Notes: generated from the sequence alone by a model not told the origin. A stretch of DNA of 64,000 nt from Macrobrachium rosenbergii (GCF_040412425.1 NC_089749.1:35500570-35564569), one strand, 5' to 3'. Shown: positions 11,385 through 24,659, counted from the stretch's first letter. A program made the numbers and translations.

Positions 11385-12090
11385 ACCTTACATCTTCGTA
11401 TTTGCCGTCTTTAGCCACGTGCCCTATTTCGCCGCACCTAAACCGTGTACGTTGCTGTCCATTATACAAGATAATTAAGGCAAATCCGAAAACCGTAATA
11501 GACGAAGGAACATTCTCTTTTAGTCTCATGCTAGCAGTCCTGACTCCCGTCAATAGCCCTTTGAACGGTCCGTAAGCATATTTGTTTTGCCTGATTCCTT
11601 CCACTTTGCCATATTTCGATAATACCTCGATCAGCTTTTCATCTGAGAGTTCGAAAGGAGCATTCCTTATTGAAACATACGTAATGGATGTACTAAGGTT
11701 CACAATCTTTACATTTCCCAACTGTTCTGAACATACCTCTTTGCCTTCGTATTTTTCCATGAGATCAGTAAACACATTTGGTACTATTTTAACAATTACT
11801 CTGTTCCTATTTATAAAATGAACTCCTATAATCGAGTCATGAACCAATTTCATGTTTGAAAATAACATTCTACTAACAGCATCCATAGAAGGGTATGCAG
11901 AAAACTGTAACCCAAAGGAGTCCTTTCTCCTAAGCGGTGTTGAGTACGACGTCATACTGTTACACCGAAACTAATCACTGAAAGACTCAATAGATGGCAG
12001 CACCATCGCCACCGTCTAGCGCAGACTCGTCACCTAGGCAATGCTGGGGGGCGGGAGGGCGAGGGGCCACTACTCAAAATAAGAGAAATT

Positions 12091-15000
12091 AACGAAGTTT
12101 TCAAGGTTTATAACTGCACTGTCACTTAAACCACCTTCACTATGCTTACTTCAGCATTAACAGCACATATTCACCGGTCCATCACAACATTTTCTCGGCG
12201 ATACTGTGTCTATAGTACCAGAAATAAGCAAAAATGAGCAGGAGCAGCAACAAAGTTCTTTACCTTATGCCTTCTTCTTCTTCTCCAGTTCAGAAAAAAT
12301 CAAGGTTTTAGTAATGCATTGTTTTAAAAACTTTAACGTCCTTTAAGATAAATTTAATTTAACATTTGAAAATTTTGATTTTGAACATTTGAAATCTTAA
12401 CGTAAGTTATAGCTGCTGTTAGTTTAAATCTTAACTTAAGCGAAACTTACTAATCATACAATGAACAGGCCTATGTTTTCACTTTAGTACAATAGACAGA
12501 TACACTATTTTATACAATCGGCGAGTGATGACAGAACGGGCATGTTCTTAAACTTGGCAAATGTTTGACCTTTTGTAATTTTACTCTGCGGCTTTGAACA
12601 TCGTGACGTTTGATGCGTCGTTTCTCCGGTTGGTCATTCAATTGTTACCACTTTTCGGTGCCTCCAGCTCCTTGGTTTGCTAACATTTGAAAAAAAAAAA
12701 TATCCTTTGGTGAAAGGCTTTTTGAGTGGTTGATTGGTCTGTACAGAAGCAAATTAGATCTATCGTTAAGGCTTCCAGATCATATAAGTTAATATAACCT
12801 TATTTTTTACTGACCAAAACAATCTTAGATACTGTAATTTTTTTATTTGTAATAAGTACAAACTACATTTCTGCTGTATTTTTTTTTCTTTTTGCTTTAC
12901 AGACTGTAGATTGGAATAGTTGAGACCCTGTTATCCAAGAACTCCGGTGTCGTTGCTTTCGCAACTCAATATATTTTAATGAGGTGATAGAGGAGCCTGG
13001 TGTTACTGATTCACTGCACTTTATGCCGAAAGTTGTCTTGCTTTGATTAAAATATGTAATTAGTAGACTGATTTTTCAATAAAGATCACATGTAAATATG
13101 AACGTCCTTTCCTTCACTAATAGAAGTTGCAGACTGTTTATAACTATGACCATCTGACCCCAATACACCAGTAAGTGAGATTGATAGAATGAGACAATGA
13201 GCACTGAAAATTCACTTAAAGGTTTAAGAGCTTTTTTCACATTAAAAATTTTGAAGTATGAAGTAATAACTGTAATCTGGCCTTCTAACTTGTAGGAAAT
13301 ATCATTACAGAATTATCATGGATCACGAAAATATGCGAAGTTGTTTTTTCAGAAGTAAAACCTCTTGAAGAACCGACAATACTGTTAAGACTGATGGTAT
13401 GCACCCTCATTCCAGTTAAGCTGAATTCGCTTAAGTTGTGAATACACCTTGCATCACTGATTTTTTGCAATAGATACTGCACTTTCAGACATTCCTTAAC
13501 CGTTAATAAAAATATTTTATCAGAAATGTGTTGGGCTTTGAGTAAAGGTGAATGTTTTCTGTCAAACGAGAAAGGCTTTCATCTACGCTTGAGGTGATAT
13601 TTTCAGTTATAAAGAGTAATAACGATTTCTGTAGATAACTAACGTTCATCATCTTAAACGGAGTGGAAGATATGATTAATGGAACGTGGCAAGTGCACGG
13701 TTGACTTACATCCATGATGTCACAACACCACTGGAATTTTTAGGGACCGTTTCTTACGACTATTGTATGGCAGCAAAAATTATTCCCGTACCCTCTGAAC
13801 TCTGACCCGGCTCTGAGGCAGTTCTCACGTTATTCCATGATGATGCTAAACAGCCACAAGGAATATGAGTGCATGCTTGCGTTGGATCTTTTAATATGGT
13901 AACTGCCAATTATGTTTAAATTCTTTTACTCATCTATATTTTTATTGAAAACGCTAAGTTTACAGCCTTCACTAACTTAACGCATATTTCTTTGATACAG
14001 TAAGAACATGAGAACAATAACGTTAACGTTAAGCTAGGACTGAATAGTCATTCTCGTAAAAATGGCGATGAATGAGCAGTTTTCCCATTCCTGAATTGTT
14101 AATACTGTAGAAGTGCACTAACATTTCCTTACCTAATATGCTGTATACTATGTTAAGAAGGAAAGGGAAGATTCCAAATTAAGGTTTTGATAATCAGAGT
14201 GCATTTGATATATGACAACGTATTGTTAGCTTATTGTTAACCAAATAGCATAGTTTTTATGCTCTTTATAGCTTTTACACTACTAACAATAGCACAAAGT
14301 TCTTTAAAATACCAAAAGACAAATGTTCAAACATTTCAGTGGCCAACAATGATAAAATCTTTTGTGCTGTTACCATAACGCCGTCAGTTACCCGATTAGT
14401 AAGGGGATTAGCCAAATCTACACAGCAGAGGACATTGACAGATAGTGAAAGTATCTAAAAAGTACTACACTCACTTCTTTGTCATGCCAAGCGACTTAAA
14501 TCAAGCTTTATTGTTCCAAGCATTTTATTAGGAAATGAACTGAGGTGAATGGAATAAAAAATGAGATGAATTATAATTTTGATGAAAATGTCATGTATAT
14601 TCAGCGGTCCATTTAGGAAATATATTGTTTTTAATGAAAACTCCTTTATGGGACCCGATACAATACTAAAGAAGCGAGCAGGTTATTTGGGTAATTTCGT
14701 AGTATTCAATTTCAGTTCCCTTTTTTTTTATCTTTCATTCTAGTTCAATCATTATTCTTGTAAACCTTATCTGTATGTGCATGCTTGTGTGCATGTCTTT
14801 CATGCTGTTGGGTTTCGTATATCCTTTTGCAATTTGATTCTTGTTAAATGGTTTTAGAATGATTATTCTTATCTGGTGATAGCCAAGCCACAGAATAACG
14901 CTGTCAGTATAGGTTTGGTTAATGTCACTAAAATCCCATAAGGTTTTGTAATACCTAGAGAACAGAAACCCTAATGAACCTTAATTAGCAAGCAACTTGA

Positions 15001-16297
15001 AAGGGAGACGAAAGAGGCTGTTGGCTGCCGTCAGTGCCATGGAACACCTTCCGGTGTTGATTAAGGACCAAGTCGATAATTGGCTAATTTATCCTTCAAT
15101 GCAGATGTCCTTCGCCTTGGTTGCCAAGCAAGACTAAAAGTCCATAGGGGAATAAAGCCACCTAATAATGTAAATTAAGAACCTAACTATTAGTTCAAAT
15201 TAACATAAAAGATATTCAGAAAGTTACGTAATAATATGTGCACATTCAGTGCTGTAACGTTTAAACTAAACAAACACTCGAATAACGATATTTTTTAAAT
15301 TGAAATCATATGGAAATATTTACACAAAAAGGTGACGAAAAGCAAATGATTTTGTTTTGTCCAAAATTATATTTATCTTAAATGCAGCTGCAAAAGATTA
15401 CTCAGTTAACTATAAATGAAATGTAACAGACTATTCACCAAAAATTCAGATAAAAAATGAGACCTTTCTTTAGCCGGACACAATAAAAATGATTTCGTAA
15501 GGTAAACAGGAACTGATAACCAACGAGATCGTATTTTCGTTTAATGACAACGTTATTGAAGTTGTTTTTTTATTAAATTTTCTATATTATAAGATACTGG
15601 CATAATAAAAGTTAACTTTCAGCCTCTAAATTTTCATTAATAAGTTCATATTTTACCATGTGAAATCTGTTCAGTAAGACGGGAGTTTAAACTAAATGTA
15701 GCTATAAATACGCCATACACATCTGTCTGCATGTAGTTGTAAGGCTATGGAGTGGCTAGTTAAAAAACCTAACTGTGTAATATTTCAGAATTTTATATTT
15801 GAAAGAAGAAATGGCTGTTTTGTATCACAGAATAAAAATAAATGTTACTCGCTTTTTCATTTAAATATTCAGTCAGATCTAATGCTTTAATGTGTCAGTA
15901 GGTAAAAAATTGTTGTTGTTTGCCACAGCTCACATCTGTTAATGCGATTTTTTTTTTTATTTTGCAGGTATGGATTTATCAGGAAGCAGCCATGACCCAG
16001 GCTACTGACGTAAGCCAAATCTGATAGAACTCTTCAAGTCGGAACAGTTTAGATTCATCCTGGTGTGGAATTTTCCTTCATATAATTTCTCCATAATTCT
16101 ATTTTGCCTCTTCTGTCCAAAAATGGTAAAATCTGGGTTTGTTCTGTTCACGTCATTTTTAAGCTCTATACATTCTCTGAGTTGAGCTTTTCATAAAGAG
16201 GCTTTTCATTCGCAATTTTATCACAATACCACACCGTCTTAAATGCAATCTCATCAAGCTCTTGAATATTGACAGTCTTCATATGTATGTATGTATA

Positions 16298-16305
<8 letters not shown>
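12091..16305. other. Spacer, no established gene
   Basis: About 4.2 kb of AT-rich sequence with only short, domain-free open frames. It includes pyrimidine tracts followed by AG at 12886-12900 and 15949-15967. The second precedes a 42-nt open segment treated separately. An ATG-started 32-codon frame near 15039 has no recognisable features. No repeat family was recognised by eye. Confidence 0.55.
15968..16009 (+). other. Candidate 42-nt internal micro-exon
   Basis: A long T tract and TTTTGCAG acceptor are followed by 42 open bases encoding VWIYQEAAMTQATD, then GTAAGC, a good donor. The length is a multiple of three, so it could be skipped without changing frame. No neighbouring exon was recognised, so this remains a pattern match. 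Confidence 0.25.
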
Positions 16306-16806
<501 letters not shown>

Positions 16807-17104
16807 AAAGAGAGAGACAGAGAGAGAGAGATGTAGAAATTATATATAAAAATAAATGTTTGTATGTTTGTGTACTGTAGAAATCCAAACCGCCTGACTG
16901 ATCTAGATGAAATTTGGCAAGTGACAATCATTTGACCCAACTTACATAATAGGGTAGGTTTCAAACCAGTACCCCGGCCCCGTTCCCCCTCCCCCAACTC
17001 CATTCTCCCTTCCCTTTGTAACTGAAGTGATAAACTCTACAGGTTTAGCATACCTCATTTTAGGTACTTGAGATCATAGGAATATATTGTTGAAAATCCT
17101 TTTC

Positions 17105-18375
17105 AATCACCACAGTAATATCTGTATAAAAGGGACAGTCACTACAGTAATATCTGGATAAAAGGGACAGTCAACACAGTAATATCTGGATAAAAGGGAC
17201 AGACGGCACAACAATACCCTGGTTAAAGGTGACAGACGGCACAGTAATACGTGGATAAAAGGGACAGCCACCACAGTAATACTTAGATAAAAGGGGCAGA
17301 CAGCACAGTAATGCCTAATTAAAGGGGACAGACAGTACAGTAATACCTGGTTAAAGGGGACAGACAGCATAGTAATACCTGGGTAAAAGGGACAGTCACC
17401 ACAGTAATACCTGGATAAAAAGGACAGACAGTACAGTAATACCTGATTAAAAGTGTCAGACAGCACAGTAATGCCTAGTTAAAGGGAACAGATGGTACAG
17501 TAATACCTGGATAAAAGGGACACAATCACCACAGTAATACCAGGATAAAAGGGACAGTCACCACAGTAATAACTGGATAAAAGAGACAGACAGAACAGTA
17601 ATACCTGGATAAAAGGGACAATCACCACAGTAATTTCTGGATAAAAGGGACAGTCACCATAGTAATGCCTGGATAAAAGGGACAGACAGTACAGTAAAAC
17701 CTGGATAAAAGGGACAGTCACCACAGTGATACCTGGATAAAAGGGACAGTCATCACAGTGATGCTTGGATAAAAGGGACAGTCATCACAGAAATACCTAG
17801 ATAAAAGGGACAGTCACCACAGTAATACCTGGATAAAAGGGACAGACAGTACAGTAATACCTGGTTAAAGGTGTCAGACAGCACAGTAATACCTGGATAA
17901 TAGGGACAATCACCACAGTAATACCAGGATAAAAGGGACAGTCACCACAGTAATAACTGGATAAAAGAGACAGACAGAACAGTAATACCTGGATAAAAGG
18001 GACATTCACCACAGTAATTTCTGGATAAAAGGGACAGTCACCACAGTAATACTTGGTTAAAGGTGACAGACTGTACACTAATACCTGGTTAAAGGTGTCA
18101 GACAGCACAGTAATTTCTGGATAAAAAGGACAGTCATCACAGTGATACCTAGATAAAAGGGACTGTCATCACAGTAATACCTGGATAAAAGGGACAGTCA
18201 ACATAGTAATACCTGGATAAAAGAGACAGACAGTACAGTAAAAACTGGATAAAAGGGACAGTCACCACAGTAATACCTGGATAAAAGGGACAGTCATCAC
18301 AGTGATACCTGGGTAAAAGGGACGGTCATCACAGAAATACCTGGATAAAAGGGACAGTCACCACAGCAATACCTG
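17105..18375. repeat. 32-bp minisatellite, about 40 copies
   Basis: The unit is ACAGTAATACCTGGATAAAA followed by GGGACAGTCACC. Variants include GACAGACAGT and CTGGTTAAAGGTGTC versions. A 12-unit block recurs: the marker CCAGGATAAAAGGGACAG occurs at 17540 and again at 17924, exactly 384 bp (12 x 32) apart, with the same order of variant units after it. Open frames across it are artefacts of the repeat. Confidence 0.95.
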
Positions 18376-18451
18376 TCAGTTCACCCACAACTGTTCGAAG
18401 GGTGAATGTTCTCATGAAAAAAGCAGAACAGCAAGTCGGACCGTCAACACA

Positions 18452-18590
18452 AAATCCTCCCCCCTCTCCCTTCTCCTTCCCCTCCCCTTCCCCCTCCCTT
18501 TCCCTCTTCCCCCTCTCTCTCCATTTCCTCTTTCCTCTCCTCCCTTTCCCTCTTCCTTCCCCTCCCTTTCCCTTTTCCCTCACCCTACAT
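18452..18590. repeat. Polypyrimidine CT-rich tract
   Basis: About 140 bases of almost pure C/T (CCCTCTCCCTTCTCCTTCCC and similar blocks). Such a tract can adopt triplex structure. It has no coding meaning. Confidence 0.85.
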
Positions 18591-18635
18591 GTAGACTGAC
18601 ATTCAGAGTTTTCCTGACAGTGCTAGGTTGGTCAG

Positions 18636-18637
<2 letters not shown>

Positions 18638-18719
<82 letters not shown>
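18638..18719. repeat. (TA)n microsatellite
   Basis: About 40 TA units, ending 26 bases before the LTR of the next Gypsy element. Confidence 0.97.
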
Positions 18720-18721
<2 letters not shown>

Positions 18722-18745
18722 TATGTATATATCTTATTAAGATAT

Positions 18746-19152
18746 TGTGAGGTGTTCTGATCTGTCGCTGGGACCATCAGGACATCCTCACTTCAAAACA
18801 AAAATTTACGTAATGCACCGAGTACTCTCAAGAAACACAGATCCAGTGTTCTTGATTCAAACGATTTTTTATGCATTTTTCAGAGGCTACTTTATATACT
18901 TGTTAGAACTATAATCACTAATGTATGTCAGGCATTGCAAGCTTTCCAAACATATGTATTTGAAATCTTTTCCTAAATTGCACATAGAATTGTTAACCAT
19001 TCTTCAGGTGTGAGAAAACACATCCGACTGTATATAGATGTCCCTCTGTTTTTCCCTGATGTCAAATACTACTTTTAAGCTCGCAAGAGATCTTGACCTG
19101 TCAGAGATTTTGTGTCATTAAATTAGAATACACTTTGACTCTGCCTCTTACT
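18746..19152 (+). repeat. 5' LTR of the 18.7-kb Gypsy
   Basis: It begins TGTGAGGTGTTCTGATCTG and ends TGACTCTGCCTCTTACT. It matches the copy at 22519-22924 along its length, including GTATGTCAGGCATTGCAAGC and TTTTTCCCTGATGTCAAATA. No clear TGG-type primer site follows it. Confidence 0.88.
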
Positions 19153-19175
19153 CACATCTTTGAGCAGTTAGCAGG

Positions 19176-19761
19176 ATGGCTCGTCGACCAACAGACCACC
19201 CTCACCTACGAAGCGCCCACCCTCAGAACTGGGAAATTCCTAGGCAATGTAGGTGCAACAATATGAAACCTGCGACTGTCACATGTCTACAAGCAACTGT
19301 GGCGGCTAGTTATGATCCCTGTCACAGACAGCTGCCCAGAAACTACATTGGACCTTGTGAGAGAGGTCCTACTCACAAAATTATCCCACCAAACAGTCGT
19401 GGCTATAGCCAACACATCAACCATGGACCTCGACAATTTCCTGAAGACAGTCAATGCCGTCCACCTGGTCAACAAGTCGACGGAACCTATACAACCACCC
19501 GTAGCAGCAGCCATCCCACAGCCACAGCAGCAGACCAATACAGAGATGGAGAGCAATCCAGAGGGCCCTGCCACCCCCATACACCGCTACCAGAGCTCCA
19601 GGTGGAAAAATAAACCCAAATACAAGCCCAAAACAAAAGAATGTATCAAGGGCATTTGTTTCTACCACTGGAGGTTCAGGAGTGAAGCCCGAAAATGTGA
19701 AAATGATTGCCGCATGCCAAAAAACATGCAAAGGGGTCGCATCAGCAACCCAACAAAATAA
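19176..19761 (+). pseudogene. gag: Gypsy gag, frameshifted
   Basis: An ATG at 19176 begins MARRPTDHPHLRSAHPQNW, but the recognisable Gag sequence (PETTLDLVREVLLTKLSHQT, DLDNFLKTVNAVHLV) reads in another frame from about 19312. The C-terminus has CFYHWRFRSEARKCENDC, a Cys/His knuckle like that in the left-edge element. At least one indel separates start and body. The capsid N-terminal half is mostly missing compared with the roughly 270 residues of the left-edge gag. Confidence 0.75.
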
Positions 19762-19799
19762 ACACCAGTGGTGGGCAGATCAGTTGCCTCATAAGAGAA

Positions 19800-21230
19800 A
19801 CCGTGCCTGCTTTCTGCTGTCTTTCTTCCAGGTACAGGCAAAAAGACTTGGTGTGTTTTTTCATCAAAGACAAAAGATCAAATATGGAGTTCCTGGTCAA
19901 CACAGGCGCATGCAAATCATCCGTGCCACCCAACCTGCATGAACGCCTCAATCCTATCCCCAGCACTCTACAGGTGTCCACTGCCAGAGGAGCCCTGCTG
20001 AAAATATATAGGAAACAGACCATGAATTTGTCATTCGGCAGGAAGCAGTACAACTGGACATTCATCACAGCAGATGAACGTAACAATCACACTTTTAGGA
20101 GCAGATTTCCTAAAAGCCCACTACATGCTGGTGGACGTAGCGAAACAGCAGCTGATCACACGACCCGCCCCCAAACCCCACTCATTCTGACCCCAGCACC
20201 AGAGATAAATTGCCTCCTACAGGAGTTCAAGGAGGTATTTAAAGATGACCTGCAGAACAACCTAACCAAACCCACAAAGCACCACATCCAGCAACACATA
20301 GTCACTGAGGGTCACACAGTTCATGCCCATTTCAGATGTTTGGCCCCAGAAAAACTCATCCACACCAAACAAACTTTCCAGGACATGGAGAAAGCAGTAA
20401 TATACCAAAAAACCTCCAGCCCCTGACAGCACATGGCGACCTGCAGCAACTACTGGAGACTCAACATCAAGACTGTACCTGACAAGTACCCACTGCTGAA
20501 CATCACCGACATAACAAACCAGATGGAGGGCGCCAAAATATTTACGAAGATCGACCTGTTGAAGGGATGCTTCCAAGTCCTGGTCGTAAAAGGAGGACAT
20601 TGAAAAACTGGCCATTATACACCCCTTTTGGCATATACACCTTCAACCATAGCTGCTTCGACCTTCAGAACTCAGGTGCGACCTTCCAACGTCTGATGGA
20701 CGAGATCCTGGGCAACCTACCCTTCTGTGCCGATGATATATTGATATTCAGCCCCAACATCAAACAACACATAAGAGACGTCAGGTGGGTCCTGCAAATA
20801 CTTAAATGGGCAAAACCAGTAGTGGAATTCCTGGGCCACCAAATAAGCCCCAAAGGTGTAAAACCCCTCCCAGCGAAGGTCCAAGCAATCACTGACTTCC
20901 CAAAGCCAACAACAACTAAAGCAGTCCAAGAATTCACGGGAATGATTAACTATTACCACCTCTGCTGCCACAATAATCTTTCCTTTACCCCATAGGTCCC
21001 TCATCCTAAAGACGGACATGAGTAGCACAGTGATGGGCGCAGTACTTGAACAAGACATAGATGATGGTCGTCGCCCATTGGTCATTCTTCAGCAAGAAGT
21101 TATTGCCAGCAGAACAAAAGTACTCCACTTTTGACCAAGAGTTACTAGCAGTCCACAGAGCCATTCACCACTTCCAACTCATGATAGAAGGACGACAATT
21201 CATGGTGCAGACAGACCACTAACAGTTGGT
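19800..21230 (+). pseudogene. pol: Gypsy protease-RT-RNase H, multiply broken
   Basis: The protease motif is FLVNTGACKSS, so the catalytic Asp of DTG is Asn. RT fingers appear as NYWRLNIKTVPDKYP and KIFTKIDLLKGCFQV (20440-20580). The palm is GATFQRLMDEILG, with CADDILIFS in place of YVDD. About 20 residues after it (up to FLGHQISPKGVKPL) are missing. RNase H shows LKTDMSSTVMGAVLEQD (about 21005) and then stops. Frame changes fall near 20100, 20425, 20590 and 20995. Confidence 0.85.
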
Positions 21231-21499
21231 ACATGCCAAAGCGGAGAAGGGTGGTCAGCAAGACAGCAGCATCACCTGTCGTCGATAGCAGAACACTCCT
21301 GCACCATGAGATACTTAAAGGGCTCCTCCAACAATGTGGCAGATGCCCTTTCCCAAAACTCCATCAACATCGCCAAGATCAGGATATCATATCCCGAAAT
21401 AGCATCGGGTCAGAAGGATGCCACAGACCTACAGTGACTTTGGCCCTTATGTGGAGTGACTATCCATCAACAATGGAGGGACAACCATCGCTTGCAAGA

Positions 21500-22410
21500 C
21501 GAGTACCTGACGCCCTCACCCATACCTGCCATTAGGGTTGAGGAAGAAAGCCTTCAACCTTGCCAACAACCTGTGCCACCCATCAGGCAGATCCTTCGCC
21601 CGAACCCTGTAGGAACAGTACATCTGGTGGGGAATGAAGGCAGACATCAAAAAGTGGGCAAGAGAATGCTTCCCATTCCAAACACCAAAGATAACAAGGC
21701 ACAAGAGACAGGGATAGAAGAGTTCCAGACAACACAGCAACGACTGGCCCACATCCACATCAACATCTTGGGACCCCTGCCCCGCTCCAAGGGGTACAGG
21801 TATCTCTTTACGATCATCGACAGGAACACCAGATGACCAGAAGCACTACCAGTAAGGCAGAAGACAGCAGAGAGTTGTGTGAAAGTACTAATAAAGTGGG
21901 TCAGCAGGCATGGAGTACCGCAAGACATAACAAGCGACAGAGGAGCCAACTTCACTTCCACCTTATGGAGCTCCCTTGCCGCCAGCCTTGGGACAAAACT
22001 CATTCATACAACAGCATACAACCCAGAAGCGAAAGGCATGGTGGAGCTGCTCACTGCAAGATGTCAAGGTGAGAGATGGAGAAAGGAATTACCATGGATC
22101 TTGCTGGGCCTAAGAACAGCCCTGCAGGCAGGATTCAACGCATAGCCAGCAGAAGCTCTCTACAGCCAAGCGTTGGCAATACCGGAAAACGTTTTTCAAA
22201 ATGTGACAGAGCCCACTGCTCTTCCAGGCATTCATAGAGCATTGGAAAATATCATGCCAGCAAAGGCAACATACGATGTAGCAAGAAAAGAATACATCCC
22301 CAAAGACCATAAAAGAGCAAAGTATGTGTTCACAAGCCACCCCCTCTCTTTCCAACCTACTTGGGACCACATCGCATACTACAATGGAGAGAGGAAGCTT
22401 ATCAGATGAT
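21500..22410 (+). pseudogene. pol: Gypsy integrase, broken
   Basis: The zinc-binding N-terminus is damaged. The core is readable as HIHINILGPLPRSKGYRYLF (first Asp replaced in HIHINILG) and IIDRNTR. After a stop it continues as PQDITSDRGANFTSTLW (second Asp) and AYNPEAKGMVELLTARCQ (catalytic Glu). The C-terminal part near 22170-22410 (KATYDVARKEYIPKD) lies in another frame and resembles the tail of this lineage. Several frame changes rule out function. Confidence 0.83.
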
Positions 22411-22518
22411 ATTGGATGGGTGATCCACCTGGGTCTCCATTGACAGATTAAAACCAACCCCTACATCCCAGACTGCGACCCACTCTCTTGGGCTCACTTT
22501 CGGTGGCAGGGCGGTTAC

Positions 22519-22924
22519 TGTGCAGTCCTGATCTGTCGCCAAGACCTTCAGGGCATCCTTGCTTCAAAACAAAAATCTACGTGATGCGCCAAGTACTCTC
22601 AAGAAACAGAGATCCAGCACTCCTGATTCAAACAATCTTTATTCATTGTTCAGAAGCTACTTAATATCCTTGTTAGAACTGTAATTACTAATGTATGTCA
22701 GGCATTGCAAGCTTTCCAGCCATATGTATTTGAAATCTCTTCCTAAATGGTATATAGAATTGTTAACTATTCTCCAGGTGTGAGAAAAGACATCTGACTG
22801 TATATAGATGCCCCTCTGTTTTTCCCTAATGTCAAATACTACTTTTAAGCTCTCGAGAGATCTTGACCTGTCAGAGATTTTGTGTCAATAAGTCAGAATA
22901 CACACCTTGACTCTGCCTCTTACT
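22519..22924 (+). repeat. 3' LTR of the 18.7-kb Gypsy
   Basis: It begins TGTGCAGTCCTGATCTG after a purine-rich GGTGGCAGGGCGG stretch that could be the polypurine tract, and it ends CTCTGCCTCTTACT. It is the diverged partner of the LTR at 18746. Confidence 0.88.
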
Positions 22925-22934
22925 GCTGCCTCGT

Positions 22935-23139
<205 letters not shown>

Positions 23140-23228
23140 GATATCTTGCTAAGATTGGTATATATATACATACATATATTCACACACATACATACATATA
23201 TATATGTATATATGTATTTATACACATT

Positions 23229-23330
23229 AGAGAACAGAACAGAATACAGAATTTAGGCCAAAAGCCAAGTGCTGGGACCTTTGAGGTCATTCAGCGCCGA
23301 AAGGGAAATTGACAGTAAGAAGGTTTGACA
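23229..23330 (+). repeat. Dispersed repeat of decapod type (SINE-like fragment)
   Basis: The stretch GAATTTAGGCCAAAAGCCAA, GCTGGGACCTTTGAGGTCAT and TCAGCGCCGAAAGGGAAATT matches a repeat I remember as very common in decapod crustacean sequences. That is from memory and could not be searched. Its right limit is uncertain. Confidence 0.5.
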
Positions 23331-24659
23331 ATTATCAGCATCTGCTATATCACAATACACTAATTGCTATGATCGCAACTGAAAAAAATTATTAGTGATA
23401 AACAATGCTGTAAGTTTGACGTTTCCTCTATCGGTGTCGAGATTGTAAATGAAACAGATGTTGCCCCATTTAAAAATGTAAGGTAGGTGATTGATTTCTG
23501 GAATTTACGCTGTCAAGCCAAGCACTGCCTCGTTCAGCCATTCAGTGCATAAGACTGAACAGAGGAGTGGTACACTGAGAGAAAACCCCACTGTTGCACA
23601 AGAAGTTACGAATAATAAAAACCCACAGTTATTTAAATAAGCTGTATTATTTGTAAAACAGGGCAGTTTTCCTAAGAAGAGTTTTGACTGAGGGGCGGGG
23701 CGAGAGGATAACGACCCAACACCAAAGAGTACTATTCCAGGTGCTGTTAGGTGATTCCATATTCAACCGGCAGTTGCGCCAACCTCCTCGATCTTCTAAC
23801 TTGCGATGCTGCAACTGCATTTAGCCTGCTTTCGACGGGGACGTCGGCTATCTGGAGTGAGAGGGGGAGAGGAAGCACAGCATCAGGGTTCACACGGTCA
23901 ACGTCAGTTTTGAAAATGAAATGCTTAATGTAGCGTTTAGCAATATACTAGTTAATAAAAGGGTCTTCATTTGTAAGAGTCTTATTATCCTCCACAGATT
24001 TTCCCATGTTTATGGCAGCACATTCAACCAATCTTCTCACGAGATTATTGCCAATTTTAAGAATTCTTGCACAATTCCAATTATTTTTAGTAAAAATTAA
24101 AACTGTGGGCCACCAAAGCGCTTCCCTGCGTGTAGGGGTCATCAGCCTTTCTGCGCCCTTTTAATCTTCTTTCCAGGGCCCTAACATTTTCCCCTAGTAG
24201 CAACCACTGTCATCATCACAGGGAACTTTGTATACACCGCTATTTCTCCTGTTGCTATTATTATTCTTGGTGAAGGTTTGGCCAACGAGTTATTACAGTT
24301 CTTGACAATTTGTATGTCTTTTTGGTGTTTATTTAGATAATCATTTATTTTCGAAACTTCCTTAGACCTGTGCTTCGGTGTTATATCGTTCTCATCCCGC
24401 CCCCCCATCTTCCCTCATTTTCAAACTACTCTTAGGAAAACCGCCCACTCGCTACTTCTTTGAACGTAAACACTGCAGTAGGAACACCGTTCACGTGTTC
24501 GAGTCTTTGTTTTTATGTTTTACATAAAATGCACTTTATGTGCATAATTGTGGAATTTTATTATAGAACAGTTTAGCCGCGACATTGTGAATTTTTTTAG
24601 CAAGAAGTTATAGTTACAAATGCTGGACAGCAACACTGAAGAAAGGAAGGAGAATGGAG
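23331..24659. other. Spacer with short uncertain ORFs
   Basis: No gene is firmly recognisable. A 64-codon minus-strand piece at 23948-24142 (ILKIGNNLVRRLVECAAINM, ending NEDPFIN) faintly resembles the end of a Penelope-like GIY-YIG domain. The neighbouring minus-strand frame (24181-24408) is unassigned. Confidence 0.4.

Larger units (their letters stand above)
9856..11955 (-). pseudogene. LINE ORF1, split by a DNA transposon
   Basis: ORF1 proteins of this group bind RNA and chaperone nucleic acids. The N-terminal half (11955 down to 11385) has an RRM-like block (ITYVSIRNAPFELSDEKL, VLSKYGKVEGIRQNKYAYG) and a damaged CCHC knuckle (RFRCGEIGHVAKDGK, with the first Cys before RF and the last Cys replaced). 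Then a 704-bp TIR element intervenes. After it the frame continues from 10680 as an acidic, Glu/Asp-rich tail with a repeated TEGKD block and one stop near 10588, ending in LKAK at 9858. Leaving out the insert, the two halves are collinear. Confidence 0.72.
6256..12090 (-). mobile_element. L1/Tx1-type LINE with poly(A) tail, degenerate
   Basis: On the minus strand the order is ORF1 (RRM-like part, CCHC knuckle, acidic tail), apurinic-type endonuclease, reverse transcriptase, C-terminal CCHC, 3' UTR, then a run of 15 A (plus-strand T at 6256-6270). The RT motifs RQGCPLS and YADDS and the C-terminal CLFC...H...C finger favour the L1/Tx1 group. ORF2 has many stops and frameshifts. AATTAA-like sequence flanks both ends (near 6249 and 12088), giving a tentative target duplication; the 5' boundary is uncertain by tens of bases. 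Confidence 0.85.
18746..22924 (+). mobile_element. Ty3/Gypsy element with both LTRs, decayed
   Basis: Two LTRs of about 406 bp flank gag, protease, RT, RNase H and integrase in Ty3/Gypsy order on the plus strand; there is no env. The LTRs differ at many sites (clearly more than 10% by eye), so this is an old copy, and every coding domain is broken. Both ends abut (TA)n arrays. The LTRs end in CTTACT rather than CA, and no target duplication is apparent. The gag and RT resemble those of the element at the left edge. Confidence 0.93.

Noticed and set aside
17107..18108. Minus-strand frames of 81-119 codons rich in Cys, Tyr and Pro
   Set aside because: They follow the 32-bp minisatellite, whose period is not a multiple of three; they shift phase between units and encode no domain.
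17105..18375. CRISPR-like array
   Set aside because: Units are contiguous without unique spacers, and the context is eukaryotic.
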